Assembly: GCF_002741985.1 (NCBI RefSeq)
Contig: NZ_APHW01000028.1
Coordinates: 1 to 64,000, forward strand
Length of the DNA: 64,000 nucleotides
Direction of reading: 5' to 3'
Source of the DNA: Vibrio rotiferianus CAIM 577 = LMG 21460
GTDB taxonomy: Bacteria; Pseudomonadota; Gammaproteobacteria; Enterobacterales; Vibrionaceae
Shown here: positions 18,086 to 28,594 of the stretch, piece by piece
Position numbering within the stretch: position 1 is the first letter of the stretch
Layout of the letters: every line of letters starts with the position of its first letter
Position numbers and translations under genes: made by a program
Notes under the pieces: generated by a model
What the model was told of the DNA's origin: nothing
The model's database searches: none
Seen by the model: the letters and a program-made list of their open reading frames with translations, nothing else

Positions 18086-18484
18086 ATGAAAAAGACACTA
18101 ACCTTTGCAGCACTCCATTTTACTATCGCGTTTAGTGTCGCTTACGTGCTTACTGGCGACATTCTAATTGGTAGTTTAATTGCCATGATTGAGCCTTCAG
18201 TGAACACCGTCGCTTTCTACTTTCATGAAAAGGCATGGGCAAAAGTCCCAGCGCTTAAAGCTCGTCAGTGGATGACCAAATTAAAAACCGCAAGCTTTGC
18301 CACTATCCACTTCAGTGTTGCTTTTACCGTGGTTTACTTGCTAACAGGTGATGCGTTTGTCGGCGGTATTATGGCGATGCTAGAGCCTAGCTTGAACACT
18401 GTGGCTTACTACTTCCACGAGAAAGTGTGGATGCGTAAATCAGATAGTCAAGCCCCACAATTTTGCCTACACCAACACGCTTAA
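18086..18484 (+). CDS. Membrane protein with two tandem DUF2061 domains
   Basis: A 132-residue protein made of two copies of the same roughly 60-residue unit. Residues 1-60 and 67-125 both read [KT]xxxxFAxxHFxxAFxVxYxLTGD, followed by a second hydrophobic stretch ending in EPSxNTVAxYFHEKxW. Each unit has two predicted membrane helices. Proteins of this family are usually single-unit. The function is unknown. The upstream Fur-like site hints at iron-regulated expression. It stands alone between valS and the MarR-GNAT gene. Confidence 0.8.
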   Translation: MKKTLTFAALHFTIAFSVAYVLTGDILIGSLIAMIEPSVNTVAFYFHEKAWAKVPALKARQWMTKLKTASFATIHFSVAFTVVYLLTGDAFVGGIMAMLEPSLNTVAYYFHEKVWMRKSDSQAPQFCLHQHA

Positions 18485-18536
18485 ACATGGAAGCTCAATA
18501 CGCCTCCTAACAAGCAAAATGACATTTACCATTGAC

Positions 18537-18579
18537 AAAGTTGCGCACCGCAATTAATTTAATTGCGGTGCGCAACTTT
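18537..18579. promoter_or_regulatory. 43-bp perfect palindrome containing two MarR-type operators
   Basis: Two perfect 21-base arms (18537-18557 and 18559-18579) flank a single base. Each arm holds its own inverted repeat: TTGCGCACCGCAA (18541-18553) and TTGCGGTGCGCAA (18563-18575). Their starts are 22 bases apart, about two helical turns. The site lies 15 bases or more upstream of the MarR-GNAT start codon and overlaps a TTGACA (18532-18537) that could be its -35. Autoregulation by the MarR domain is the natural reading. Confidence 0.65.
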
Positions 18580-18593
18580 ATTTTTAAGGGTAA

Positions 18594-19505
18594 GTGATAA
18601 TGAACGCTCGTCAACTCCGACACTATTCCCGCCAAGCCGTCCGATTGCTTGGTCTGCTCGATAAACAATGCGGCGATGTCGCGCTCACTCCAGTGCAAGC
18701 GCACGCGTTAGGTGAAATCCAATTGCAGCCGTTGACCATCAATCAACTGGCACAGCAGCTTAATGTCGACAAATCCAATGCAAGCCGAACCGTTACCGGG
18801 CTGATCAAATTAGGTCTGGTTGAGAGTATCGAAAACCCAAAAGACAAACGCAGCCAACTCGCAGGGCTTACAGAACAAGGTCAGCAGGCATTATCGCAAC
18901 TAGACCAACAACAAAACCGCTTCTTTGAACAACTGCTTACCCAACTCGATGACAGCGAGCAAGAGCAACTCAAACTTGGTCTAGAGGCCTACCTAAAAGG
19001 GCTAACAAAAGTGTGTCAGGCAGAGGAATACGTTCTTCGACCTCTTACCAAAGCAGATAACTCGCAAGTTGCAGACGTAATTCGTAAAGTCTCTGCAGAA
19101 TACGGTTTAACCGCAGACAAAGGTTATGGTGTGGCTGATCCAACACTGGATGACATGTACTCGGTTTACGACCAACAAGGTGCGGCTTATTGGGTGGTCG
19201 AATACCAAGGCGAGATTGTGGGTGGCGGCGGCTTTGCACCTTTAGCTGGTGAGCCAAATGTGTGTGAGCTGCAAAAGATGTACTTCTTACCTCAAACGCG
19301 AGGACACGGTTTAGCCAAGCGCATTGTCGCATTGAGCTTACAACTGGCGAAACAGTTTGGATATCAGCAGTGCTATTTGGAAACGACCGAATGTCTAAGA
19401 GAGGCGGTAGGTTTGTACGAAAAGCTGGGCTTTGAGCATCTAGATGCCCCGCTAGGACAAACAGGGCATGATGCATGTGAAGTCGTGATGCTTAAAACGT
19501 TATAG
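18594..19505 (+). CDS. MarR-family regulator fused to a GNAT acetyltransferase
   Basis: A 303-residue two-domain protein. Residues about 1-145 are a MarR winged helix: [25 protein letters not shown] is the recognition region and DKRSQ lies in the wing. Residues about 147-303 are a GNAT domain, with the acetyl-CoA loop [11 protein letters not shown] and a conserved EKLGFE. Such fusions are known in bacteria and can couple small-molecule acetylation to transcription. The acetyl acceptor is unknown. ATG 18600 (MNARQL), preceded by AAGGGTAAG, is a better start than the upstream codon. The two operator-like repeats directly upstream suggest autoregulation. Confidence 0.85.
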   Translation: MIMNARQLRHYSRQAVRLLGLLDKQCGDVALTPVQAHALGEIQLQPLTINQLAQQLNVDKSNASRTVTGLIKLGLVESIENPKDKRSQLAGLTEQGQQALSQLDQQQNRFFEQLLTQLDDSEQEQLKLGLEAYLKGLTKVCQAEEYVLRPLTKADNSQVADVIRKVSAEYGLTADKGYGVADPTLDDMYSVYDQQGAAYWVVEYQGEIVGGGGFAPLAGEPNVCELQKMYFLPQTRGHGLAKRIVALSLQLAKQFGYQQCYLETTECLREAVGLYEKLGFEHLDAPLGQTGHDACEVVMLKTL

Positions 19506-19521
19506 AATTTTATCCCCAAAC

Positions 19522-20322
19522 TTAAAGTACAAGATGGGTAACACAGAGCTCTTGGCTAAGCGCCACTGTAAATGCTTGGCGTTGCCCATCCAACTCCACC
19601 ACGAGTTCGTAGAGATCTTTTGGATCGGGATCGTTAAGATCGGCATACTTTGGCGCTTCGATCTGGAATAAAGCACTCGCATGATCCGCTCGGACATCAA
19701 TAGGAATATGGTAAGTCATGCCATTAAACTTAACCGATGCCGATACTAGACCCGGCGCAAAAGTTTGATAGTACAAGTCTACTTTAAACTCACAACCACC
19801 ACCGTGGTGCCAAATCTGTTCGGTTGCCACACGGTCTAAACGCACATTGCGAATGAACTGGAGATAAGGCTCTTGCCATACCCCTAAGCGCTCATCACTC
19901 TTTTGGTATTCATGATCCGCAAGTGAGCACAACTCTGGCTTATCTTCATCGAGTAGAAGATCTTCTTCTTCCTCAAGGAATAGAATCTCAAAACGGTTAC
20001 GCCCCATCTGCATAAATGGGCGAATATCTTTTTTGTACACGCTTTGTGAGCCATCACAGTCGAACAATGCAACTCCGTTTAAACGCACTTCAGCATGGTA
20101 ATCCACACCACCCAACACCATTTCTACCGCTGGGAATGCCATCATGGATTCATCCACTTCGATGTCATGCATCAGGTGCCACTCTTGCTGACGAATTGCT
20201 TCTTCTGTCAGCTCAGCAGGCAATACCTGACTCAAAGGCGCAGGGAAAGTGATGTCATCCTGTGGGATAGAAAGGTCCGTCAGTGGAGAGACTTGCCATA
20301 AGCCGGCGAGTGAGAGTTGCAT
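19522..20322 (-). CDS. Free-standing GH2-type sugar-binding-fold protein
   Basis: A 266-residue protein resembling the N-terminal jelly-roll of family 2 glycosidases and beta-mannosidases. It shows LAGLWQVSP at the start, then VDYHAEVRLNGVALFDCDGS, DIRPFMQMGRNRFEILF and LGVWQEPYLQFIRNVRLDRV, which follow the usual order of that fold. No TIM-barrel catalytic domain follows and there is no signal peptide. It is probably non-catalytic, or a ligand-binding protein of unknown role. The gene is single, convergent with the MarR-GNAT gene (16-base gap). Confidence 0.7.
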   Translation of the reverse strand: MQLSLAGLWQVSPLTDLSIPQDDITFPAPLSQVLPAELTEEAIRQQEWHLMHDIEVDESMMAFPAVEMVLGGVDYHAEVRLNGVALFDCDGSQSVYKKDIRPFMQMGRNRFEILFLEEEEDLLLDEDKPELCSLADHEYQKSDERLGVWQEPYLQFIRNVRLDRVATEQIWHHGGGCEFKVDLYYQTFAPGLVSASVKFNGMTYHIPIDVRADHASALFQIEAPKYADLNDPDPKDLYELVVELDGQRQAFTVALSQELCVTHLVL

Positions 20323-20425
20323 AGTTACCTTGAGCTAGATCAATTTTCACGCATTATAGAGATAATAAGCACACAAACTCAATGAGAATTATTTATCGTT
20401 ACCTGCAGTTATCATTTTCAGGGCA

Positions 20426-20452
20426 CAAAAAAACCAGCGATAAACGCTGGCT
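20426..20452 (-). terminator. Terminator after rraB
   Basis: On the minus strand AGCCAGCG pairs with CGCTGG and TTTTTTT follows, about 20 bases after the rraB stop. Confidence 0.8.
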
Positions 20453-20472
20453 TCTTAATATAAATGAGCTGA

Positions 20473-20889
20473 TTACTCTTCGTCTTCATCATCTTCTTCA
20501 GGGTAAAGCGCATCTTCGCCTTCGTAGTAAGTACCCCAACCGTCGTAGATGATGTCGTATTTTTCTGCAAGATGAACCAATTTCTCAACCTGTGCATCAA
20601 TTGCTTCTGCGTTTAGTGCAGATTCCATTGTTGCATCACAGCAAAGTAGTTTGTTGCCATCTTCATCTTCTGTTTCTTCAGCTTCAAGAACTTCAAAGCC
20701 CATCTTAAACGCTTCAACAACCGCTTTCTCTAGTGTGTCAAAGTCTTCAGCAAATAGGTGGTGCTCGATTTCGTATAGTGAATCTGGATCGCTGCCATCT
20801 TCTAGCAATGCTGCAATGATATCGCGAGTCTCTTCCTTTTGAATCTCAATTAATTCTTCTACTGATAGATATTCATCTTCGTGAGACAT
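20473..20889 (-). CDS. rraB: Ribonuclease E inhibitor RraB
   Basis: A 138-residue acidic protein that binds RNase E and alters degradosome composition. The sequence [20 protein letters not shown], with [13 protein letters not shown] and [11 protein letters not shown], is characteristic. The C-terminus is a run of Asp/Glu typical of the family. It is divergent from arcA and shares the 584-base gap with it. Confidence 0.93.
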   Translation of the reverse strand: MSHEDEYLSVEELIEIQKEETRDIIAALLEDGSDPDSLYEIEHHLFAEDFDTLEKAVVEAFKMGFEVLEAEETEDEDGNKLLCCDATMESALNAEAIDAQVEKLVHLAEKYDIIYDGWGTYYEGEDALYPEEDDEDEE

Positions 20890-21473
20890 GTTTTGGCTCC
20901 AGATTAGTTACTTGATGGAAACACTATACTCTAAACTGAGTACGTTAATGCGGTGAAATATGGCACGGATTGCGATGAAAAGCCACAAACAAACACCAAA
21001 CTACGGTGATTCTTGATGATAATTTTGACTCGCAAATCTAAACCCCGCTCACAGAAACAAAAAATTAACAAAAACGGGTAATCTTTAATATTCAGAAGAT
21101 CCTAATTGAGCCTTAAACGAGTAATTTTAGACTTGTTTGCGTGTTTATGATCTTGGAGTGAATACAGTGACAGCTCGGTTACTCTGGCCTAACGAATAAA
21201 GAAAAGCTAAAAACTGCATATTTCAGAATGGTTATGCACGTTTTATGCACTATTGATGTACCCTCTCTTCCCCAAACTAAAAAGAATAAAAACGCACTTT
21301 CTAAAAGCTATGAATGAACTGCAAAATATAGAATTAAAATACACCCAATTGAAATTTACGAAATATAAAGCTAAAAAATGATATTTTTACAAAATATAAA
21401 CCAACAAAAGGAACTTGCATCTTAGCACCAAGCTTGTCATAACTAATGGCTGGAATATTTGTAAGGATACAAA
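20890..21473. promoter_or_regulatory. Long A/T-rich divergent control region, rraB / arcA
   Basis: This 584-base gap has no supported gene. It must carry the promoters of rraB (left) and arcA (right). Notable elements are a direct repeat TATGCAC...TATGCAC at about 21233-21250 and TTGATGATAATTTTGA near 21013-21029, which resembles half of an FNR site. ATG 21474 of arcA is preceded by AAGGATAC. No convincing ArgR box was found here. Assignments are tentative. Confidence 0.4.
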
Positions 21474-22694
21474 ATGAGCAAGCTGTACGTTGGATCAGAA
21501 GTAGGTCAACTTAGACGAGTTCTATTAAATCGCCCAGAGCGTGCCCTCACCCACTTAACACCATCAAACTGCCATGAATTACTATTTGATGACGTATTGG
21601 CAGTCGAAGCTGCAGGTGAAGAACACGATGCATTCGCTCGAACTCTAAGTGAGCAAGGTGTTGAGGTGTTACTGCTTCATGATCTACTAGTCGAAACCCT
21701 TGCGGTTCCAGAAGCAAAACAATGGTTGTTAAACACTCAGATTTCTGACTTTCGTTACGGTCCGACTTTCGCTCGCGACCTGCGCCAGTACTTCGCAGAG
21801 ATGGACGATGAACACCTGGCCAGCATTCTTCTTGGCGGATTGGCTTACTCGGAACTGCCAATCAAATCTTCATCGATGCTACCGAAAATGAAGCGTTCTC
21901 TAGACTTCGTTATCGAACCTTTACCTAACCACCTATTCACTCGCGATACTTCATGCTGGGTTTACGGTGGTGTATCACTCAACCCAATGATGATGCCTGC
22001 ACGTCAGCGCGAAACCAACCACCTGCGCGCGATTTACCGTTGGCACCCAACCTTTGCTGGGCAAAACTTCATAAACTACTTTGGCGATGAAGACCAACAC
22101 TACGACAATGCCAACGTTGAAGGCGGTGATGTTCTGGTTATCGGTAAGGGTGCGGTTCTGATTGGCATGTCTGAGCGTACAACTCCACAGGGTGTAGAAA
22201 ACCTAGCGGCGAGCCTATTCAAATCCGGTCAGGCGAAAGAAGTCATTGCCATCGACCTACCGAAACACCGTTCATGCATGCACCTTGATACGGTAATGAC
22301 GCATATGGATGTCGATACTTTCTCGGTATACCCAGAGATCATGCGTAAAGACTTAGACACATGGCGCCTAACACCAAAAGGCAATGGGGAAATGCATGTC
22401 GAAGCATCGCACAACTATCTGCACGCAATTGAATCGGCACTTGGCTTAGACCAATTGAAGATCATCACAACCGGTGGTGACAGCTACGAAGCTGAGCGAG
22501 AGCAATGGAACGATGCCAACAACGTACTGACGGTGAAACCTGGTGTTGTGATTGGCTACGAGCGTAACGTCTACACTAACGAGAAGTACGACAAAGCTGG
22601 CATTGAAGTCCTGACCATTCCGGGTAACGAGCTTGGTCGCGGTCGTGGTGGTGCACGTTGTATGAGTTGCCCAATCGAACGTGACGATATTTGA
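21474..22694 (+). CDS. arcA: Arginine deiminase
   Basis: A 406-residue enzyme converting arginine to citrulline and ammonia, the first step of the arginine deiminase pathway. The active-site elements are intact: [15 protein letters not shown] and the nucleophilic cysteine in [14 protein letters not shown] at the C-terminus. The next gene encodes ornithine carbamoyltransferase, which can split citrulline. arcC (carbamate kinase) and arcD (exchanger) are not in the window. ADI pathway genes often serve anaerobic ATP production and acid defence. Confidence 0.93.
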   Translation: MSKLYVGSEVGQLRRVLLNRPERALTHLTPSNCHELLFDDVLAVEAAGEEHDAFARTLSEQGVEVLLLHDLLVETLAVPEAKQWLLNTQISDFRYGPTFARDLRQYFAEMDDEHLASILLGGLAYSELPIKSSSMLPKMKRSLDFVIEPLPNHLFTRDTSCWVYGGVSLNPMMMPARQRETNHLRAIYRWHPTFAGQNFINYFGDEDQHYDNANVEGGDVLVIGKGAVLIGMSERTTPQGVENLAASLFKSGQAKEVIAIDLPKHRSCMHLDTVMTHMDVDTFSVYPEIMRKDLDTWRLTPKGNGEMHVEASHNYLHAIESALGLDQLKIITTGGDSYEAEREQWNDANNVLTVKPGVVIGYERNVYTNEKYDKAGIEVLTIPGNELGRGRGGARCMSCPIERDDI

Positions 22695-22729
22695 GAAATC
22701 TCTCTCACCAAATAAAACCAATAAAGACT

Positions 22730-22760
22730 AAGGTTGATGTGAATGCATCAACCTTTTTTT
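22730..22760 (+). terminator. Terminator after arcA
   Basis: AAGGTTGATG pairs with CATCAACCTT, followed by seven T. It separates arcA from argF, so argF likely has its own promoter. Confidence 0.85.
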
Positions 22761-22770
22761 GCCTTACTTT

Positions 22771-22788
22771 AAAATAATTATTCACATA
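22771..22788. promoter_or_regulatory. Candidate ARG box upstream of argF
   Basis: AAAATAATTATTCACA fits the ArgR consensus TGAATWWWWATTCA in its right half and central WWWW, and partly in its left half. It lies about 65 bases upstream of argF, where ArgR control is expected. Confidence 0.4.
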
Positions 22789-22851
22789 TATAGCATTTTC
22801 ATGCTTTAATGGTTTTATTACTTATCAACCAAACGACCTAAGGGACGAGCT

Positions 22852-23856
22852 ATGGCTTTCAATCTACATCATCGCAACTTTTTGAAGCTATTGGATTTCT
22901 CCACAAAAGAAATTCTCTTTTTGCTCGAACTGTCTGCTGAGCTAAAAAAAGCTAAATATGCAGGGACAGAGCAGAAGAAACTTCAAGGCAAAAACATTGC
23001 ACTAATCTTTGAGAAATCTTCTACTCGTACCCGATGTGCGTTTGAAGTCGCTGCTTTTGATCAAGGCGCTCAAGTCTCTTACATCGGCCCTTCTGGCTCG
23101 CAGATCGGTCATAAGGAATCAATGAAAGACACGGCTCGAGTTCTTGGTCGCATGTATGATGGCATCGAATACCGCGGATTTGGTCAGTCTATTGTGGAAG
23201 AGCTAGGGGCTTACGCAGGTGTTCCGGTATGGAATGGCTTGACTGATGAGTTTCACCCTACACAAATACTGGCGGATTTCCTCACCATGCAAGAACACGG
23301 ACGTGGTAAACAACTGCATGAGATGACCTTTGCCTATCTGGGTGATGCACGTAACAACATGGGTAACTCTCTCATGGTCGGAGCCGCCAAAGTCGGCATG
23401 GACATTCGTCTCGTGGCGCCAAAAGCATTCTGGCCAGAAGAAGAATTAGTCGCGACTTGCCAAGCGATTGCTCAACAAACCGGTGCGAAAATCACTTTAA
23501 CTGAAAGTGTCGAAGAAGGCGTAAAAGGTTGCGACTTCCTCTACACCGATGTTTGGGTTTCCATGGGCGAGTCCGCCAATGCTTGGGACGAGCGTGTTGC
23601 ACTTATGACGCCATACCAAATTAACATGGACGTGATTAAGCAAACAGGCAATCCTCACGTGAAATTCATGCACTGCCTGCCAGCTTTCCACAACGACGAA
23701 ACAACGGTGGGCAAAGAGGTGGCAGAGAAATACGGCATGAATGGTTTAGAGGTAACAGAAGAAGTGTTTGAATCAGAATACTCAATCGTGTTTGATGAAG
23801 CTGAGAACCGAATGCATACCATTAAAGCCGTGATGGTAGCGACACTAGGTAGCTAA
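22852..23856 (+). CDS. argF: Ornithine carbamoyltransferase
   Basis: A 334-residue OTCase joining ornithine and carbamoyl phosphate to citrulline, or the reverse in the deiminase pathway. The carbamoyl-phosphate loop SSTRTR is in [12 protein letters not shown], and HPTQ and HCLPAFH are intact. Length and motifs match E. coli ArgF/ArgI. Anabolic and catabolic forms cannot be told apart here. It follows arcA but is separated from it by a terminator and a possible ARG box, which favours arginine-controlled biosynthesis. Confidence 0.93.
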   Translation: MAFNLHHRNFLKLLDFSTKEILFLLELSAELKKAKYAGTEQKKLQGKNIALIFEKSSTRTRCAFEVAAFDQGAQVSYIGPSGSQIGHKESMKDTARVLGRMYDGIEYRGFGQSIVEELGAYAGVPVWNGLTDEFHPTQILADFLTMQEHGRGKQLHEMTFAYLGDARNNMGNSLMVGAAKVGMDIRLVAPKAFWPEEELVATCQAIAQQTGAKITLTESVEEGVKGCDFLYTDVWVSMGESANAWDERVALMTPYQINMDVIKQTGNPHVKFMHCLPAFHNDETTVGKEVAEKYGMNGLEVTEEVFESEYSIVFDEAENRMHTIKAVMVATLGS

Positions 23857-23899
23857 ACCAAAGCATTAGAAATGGTAACAAAAACCATGATGTAATCGC

Positions 23900-23927
23900 T
23901 TGCGCTCACGAAAGTTAAGCGTATAAT
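23900..23927 (+). promoter_or_regulatory. pyrBI promoter
   Basis: TTGCGC (23900-23905), a 16-base spacer and TATAAT (23922-23927) lie just upstream of the pyrL-type leader. Confidence 0.75.
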
Positions 23928-23955
23928 GCTCGGCAATTTGTCTGAGGATTACGAA

Positions 23956-24051
23956 ATGACCAAGCTAATTGCTGACGTAAAAACGCGATTTGCTCTAGCT
24001 AAGCGACTACGCTTACGTGCGGTTATTTTTGTTAATTCTATTGAATTTTAA
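23956..24051 (+). CDS. pyrL: pyrBI leader peptide (PyrL-like)
   Basis: A 31-residue leader ORF starting MTKLIADVKTRF and ending VIFVNSIEF, preceded by GAGGATTACGAA as ribosome-binding site. Its stop codon overlaps the base of the attenuator hairpin. In E. coli, coupling of translation to transcription over the leader lets low UTP relieve termination before pyrB. The arrangement here is the same. The T-rich segment before the hairpin (24022-24050) could supply UTP-sensitive pausing. Confidence 0.75.
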   Translation: MTKLIADVKTRFALAKRLRLRAVIFVNSIEF

Positions 24052-24079
24052 AACCTCCCCATTTGGGGAGGTTTTTTTA
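24052..24079 (+). terminator. pyrBI attenuator (UTP-responsive)
   Basis: AACCTCCCC (24052-24060) and GGGGAGGTT (24065-24073) form a nine-base stem followed by a T-run (24072-24078). It lies between the leader peptide and pyrB. Confidence 0.85.
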
Positions 24080-24141
24080 TGTCCAAAATTCAATCGTGGT
24101 GAATTTTGGAGATAGTCACTACTGTTATAGGGAAGAAGATC

Positions 24142-25071
24142 ATGGCGAACTCGCTTTACCAGAAGCACATCATCTCTATTCCAGAGCTTTCACGTGAAGA
24201 ACTGGAACTGATTGTTGAAACTGCAGGTCAACTAAAAAAAGAACCTCGTCCAGAACTGATTAAAAACAAGGTCGTAGCTAGCTGTTTCTTTGAACCATCC
24301 ACACGTACTCGCTTGTCATTCGAGACTGCGATTCAACGTATCGGTGGCGATGTGATTGGTTTTGACAATGATGGAAACACCTCCCTGGCAAAAAAAGGCG
24401 AGACACTGTCTGACTCGGTACAAGTTATCTCCTCTTACGTTGATGCATTCGTGATGCGCCACCCTCAGGAAGGCGCGGCTCGCCTTGCATCTGAGTTCTC
24501 TAACGGTGTACCAGTCATCAACGCAGGTGACGGCGCAAACCAACACCCTACGCAAACCCTACTCGATCTATACACAATCGCCGAAACGCAAGGCCGTCTG
24601 GATAACCTTAACGTCGCGTTTGTTGGTGACCTAAAGTACGGTCGCACGGTGCACTCTTTGACGCAAGCACTGGCAAAGTTCAGCAACATTCGTTTCTTCT
24701 TCGTCGCACCAGACGCACTGGCAATGCCAGATTACATCTGTGAGGAGCTTGACGAAGCAGGCATTCAATACAGCCTGCACACTGATATGGAAAGTGTCGT
24801 CCCTGAGCTAGATATTCTTTACATGACGCGCGTACAAAAAGAGCGTTTTGACGAGTCTGAATACGCACATATCAAGTCCGCTTATATCCTAACAGCAGCA
24901 CTATTGGAGGGTGCGCGTGACAACCTAAAAGTACTCCACCCACTACCTCGCGTGGATGAAATCACCACGGATGTGGATGCAACTCAACACGCCTACTACT
25001 TCCAACAAGCACAGAACGGTGTATACGCTCGTCAAGCGTTGTTGGCATTGGTTCTTAACGAAACACTGTAA
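24142..25071 (+). CDS. pyrB: Aspartate carbamoyltransferase catalytic chain
   Basis: A 309-residue catalytic subunit of ATCase, the committed step of pyrimidine synthesis. It has the carbamoyl-phosphate loop [12 protein letters not shown] and HPLPR. I start it at ATG 24142 ([10 protein letters not shown]), preceded by GGAAG and matching E. coli; an earlier in-frame start would overlap the attenuator region. It is cotranscribed with pyrI, whose start is 16 bases after the pyrB stop. Confidence 0.95.
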   Translation: MANSLYQKHIISIPELSREELELIVETAGQLKKEPRPELIKNKVVASCFFEPSTRTRLSFETAIQRIGGDVIGFDNDGNTSLAKKGETLSDSVQVISSYVDAFVMRHPQEGAARLASEFSNGVPVINAGDGANQHPTQTLLDLYTIAETQGRLDNLNVAFVGDLKYGRTVHSLTQALAKFSNIRFFFVAPDALAMPDYICEELDEAGIQYSLHTDMESVVPELDILYMTRVQKERFDESEYAHIKSAYILTAALLEGARDNLKVLHPLPRVDEITTDVDATQHAYYFQQAQNGVYARQALLALVLNETL

Positions 25072-25087
25072 TCGAGGGAGAAAAAAC

Positions 25088-25549
25088 ATGACTAAAGAAA
25101 CTCAATTGCAGGTAGAGGCAATCAAAAACGGCACAGTAATCGACCATATTCCTGCACAAATTGGTATCAAAGTGCTGAAACTGTTCGACATGCATAATTC
25201 TTCTCAGCGCGTAACTATCGGTCTGAACTTGCCTTCTTCTGCTCTGGGTCACAAAGACCTACTGAAGATTGAAAACGTGTTTATCAATGAAGAGCAGGCA
25301 AGCAAGCTAGCACTTTACGCACCACATGCAACCGTAAACCAAATCGAAAACTACGAAGTAGTTAAGAAGCTTGCACTAGAACTGCCTGAGCGAATTAACA
25401 ACGTGTTTGAGTGTCCGAACAGCAACTGTATTACACACAACGAGCCTGTTGCGAGCAGCTTCCAAGTGTTCGAGAAGAAGGAAGAAATCCGTCTAAAGTG
25501 TAAATACTGTGAGAAAGTATTCGCACGTGAGATCGTCACTGAGCGTTAA
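25088..25549 (+). CDS. pyrI: Aspartate carbamoyltransferase regulatory chain
   Basis: The 153-residue regulatory subunit of ATCase. It binds the nucleotide effectors ATP and CTP and holds the holoenzyme together. The C-terminal zinc site is intact: CPNSNC and CKYC supply four cysteines. The start ATG 25088 ([13 protein letters not shown]) is preceded by GAGGGAG. An earlier in-frame reading overlapping pyrB is an artefact. Confidence 0.95.
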   Translation: MTKETQLQVEAIKNGTVIDHIPAQIGIKVLKLFDMHNSSQRVTIGLNLPSSALGHKDLLKIENVFINEEQASKLALYAPHATVNQIENYEVVKKLALELPERINNVFECPNSNCITHNEPVASSFQVFEKKEEIRLKCKYCEKVFAREIVTER

Positions 25550-25585
25550 TTTCTCGCTTCGATTCTTGCTAACGATAAATTGACC

Positions 25586-25612
25586 AATACCCCGCTCATG
25601 CGGGGTATTTTG
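25586..25612 (+). terminator. Terminator after pyrI
   Basis: AATACCCCGC pairs with GCGGGGTATT and TTG follows. It ends the pyrBI transcript. Confidence 0.8.
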
Positions 25613-25714
25613 CTCTTTACGTGCTTCATGTTTAAAGGCAAACTGCTTATTCTTAAGAACACTCAAAATGCTTGAGTAAACTCTTTATTCCCCTAAACAG
25701 ATGGAACAATTCAA

Positions 25715-26104
25715 ATGACGAAAGTACTTCACACTGAGTCTGCACCAGCAGCAATCGGTCCTTACGTTCAAGGCGTAGATCTAGGCAACATGGTTCTTAC
25801 TTCTGGCCAAATCCCGGTAAACCCAGCGACAGGTGAAGTGTCTGCCGACATCGCAGAGCAAGCTCGTCAATCTCTAGAAAACGTAAAAGCTGTAGTTGAA
25901 GCGTCAGGCCTTAAAGTAACAGACATCGTTAAAATGACAGTATTCGTGAAAGACCTAAACGACTTCGGTACAGTAAATGAAGTTTACGGTAAATTCTTCG
26001 ATGAACACGAAGTAGCAAACTACCCTGCACGTTCTTGTGTAGAAGTCGCTCGTCTGCCTAAAGATGTTGGCATCGAGATTGAAGCAATCGCAGTTCGCAA
26101 ATAA
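25715..26104 (+). CDS. ridA: Reactive intermediate/imine deaminase RidA
   Basis: A 129-residue YjgF/RidA family protein that deaminates enamine and imine intermediates from PLP enzymes. The hallmarks are IGPYVQG near the N-terminus, SGQIPVNP, and the catalytic arginine in PARSCVEVARLPKD. It directly follows pyrI, as in E. coli. The strong stem-loop at 26125-26157 ends it. Confidence 0.93.
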   Translation: MTKVLHTESAPAAIGPYVQGVDLGNMVLTSGQIPVNPATGEVSADIAEQARQSLENVKAVVEASGLKVTDIVKMTVFVKDLNDFGTVNEVYGKFFDEHEVANYPARSCVEVARLPKDVGIEIEAIAVRK

Positions 26105-26124
26105 TTGCACTTGCTAACAAGCAT

Positions 26125-26157
26125 AAAAAAACGGGTAGCTCAGGCTACCCGTTTTTT
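26125..26157. terminator. Bidirectional terminator between ridA and plsC
   Basis: AAAAAACGGGTAGC and GCTACCCGTTTTTT form a long stem with A/T tails on both sides, placed between convergent genes. Confidence 0.85.
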
Positions 26158-26189
26158 ATTGTCTTTTTGCTGCTGTATCGCAGTAAGGC

Positions 26190-26915
26190 TTAAGCTGCGT
26201 TGCGCTGTTTCACTTCTTCATCCAACGCTTCTAGCTTCTCTTTCATTTGCTCACGACAGCTGTTCGCCAGCTCACGGACACTCTCTTTACCGTAGCCCTC
26301 AGAGCTTACTGGCGGCAGCATCTCAATGATTACATGTCCGTTGTTCCAACGATTTAATTTAATATGATCAGTCGAACTGCATACGATTGGAATGATTGGC
26401 ACTTCTGCACCAATAGCCGCATGAAACGCACCAGTCTTAAATGGCAGCAAACCACGGCCACGAGAGCGAGTACCTTCTGGGAACATCCATATTGAAACAT
26501 CACTGTTCTTGATGCTATCCACAACTTGGTCAATGGTACCTTTCGCTTTAGAACGATTCGCACGGTCGATCAGAATATTGCCAGTTAGCCAATAAAGCTG
26601 ACCAAATAGAGGCATCCACGCCAAACTCTTTTTACCTACGGTAACCACTTTTGGTGTAACCGCTGAAGACACGGTGAAAAGGTCCCAGTTGTTTTGGTGG
26701 TTTGCAATATAAACATGCTGACCACGCGAATACGCATCTTCTGGAATTCGTAGCTCAAGCTTGATACCAAATACACGCGACATCTTGCCGAATAGACGGC
26801 CGAAAGTGAAAACATGCTTAGGGTTTCTAGGGCTTAGTAGGCAGTAACCACAACCACCAATAAACATCACAATTGCGAAAATTGCGACAGCAAATACACG
26901 TAACAGTGCAATCAT
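26190..26915 (-). CDS. plsC: 1-acylglycerol-3-phosphate O-acyltransferase
   Basis: A 241-residue membrane-associated acyltransferase that makes phosphatidic acid from lysophosphatidic acid. The catalytic NHxxxxD motif reads NHQNNWD and the substrate-binding motif reads FPEGTRSRG. One N-terminal membrane helix is visible (VFAVAIFAIVMFIGGCGYCLL). The gene is single and convergent with ridA. Some vibrios carry more than one plsC-like gene, so this may be one paralogue. Confidence 0.9.
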   Translation of the reverse strand: MIALLRVFAVAIFAIVMFIGGCGYCLLSPRNPKHVFTFGRLFGKMSRVFGIKLELRIPEDAYSRGQHVYIANHQNNWDLFTVSSAVTPKVVTVGKKSLAWMPLFGQLYWLTGNILIDRANRSKAKGTIDQVVDSIKNSDVSIWMFPEGTRSRGRGLLPFKTGAFHAAIGAEVPIIPIVCSSTDHIKLNRWNNGHVIIEMLPPVSSEGYGKESVRELANSCREQMKEKLEALDEEVKQRNAA

Positions 26916-27004
26916 TGTTGTTCTCCAAGAACCAGCTTTACGCCAGCTACAGCTATTATTGTCTCTTTTGACATAGTCATGAACTATGCAAGAAAGCGCG
27001 ATAC

Positions 27005-27031
27005 AAAAAAGCCGAAACCAACGTTTCGGCT
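27005..27031 (-). terminator. Terminator after murA
   Basis: On the minus strand AGCCGAAAC pairs with GTTTCGGCT and TTTTT follows, about 30 bases downstream of the murA stop. Confidence 0.8.
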
Positions 27032-27062
27032 CTCTTCATATCCAAGTCACCTGCACCGCAGT

Positions 27063-28591
<1,529 letters not shown>

Positions 28592-28594
28592 AAT

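Noticed and set aside
24956..25549. A longer pyrI starting inside pyrB
   Set aside because: The upstream extension overlaps pyrB in another frame, and the conserved protein with its ribosome-binding site begins at 25088.
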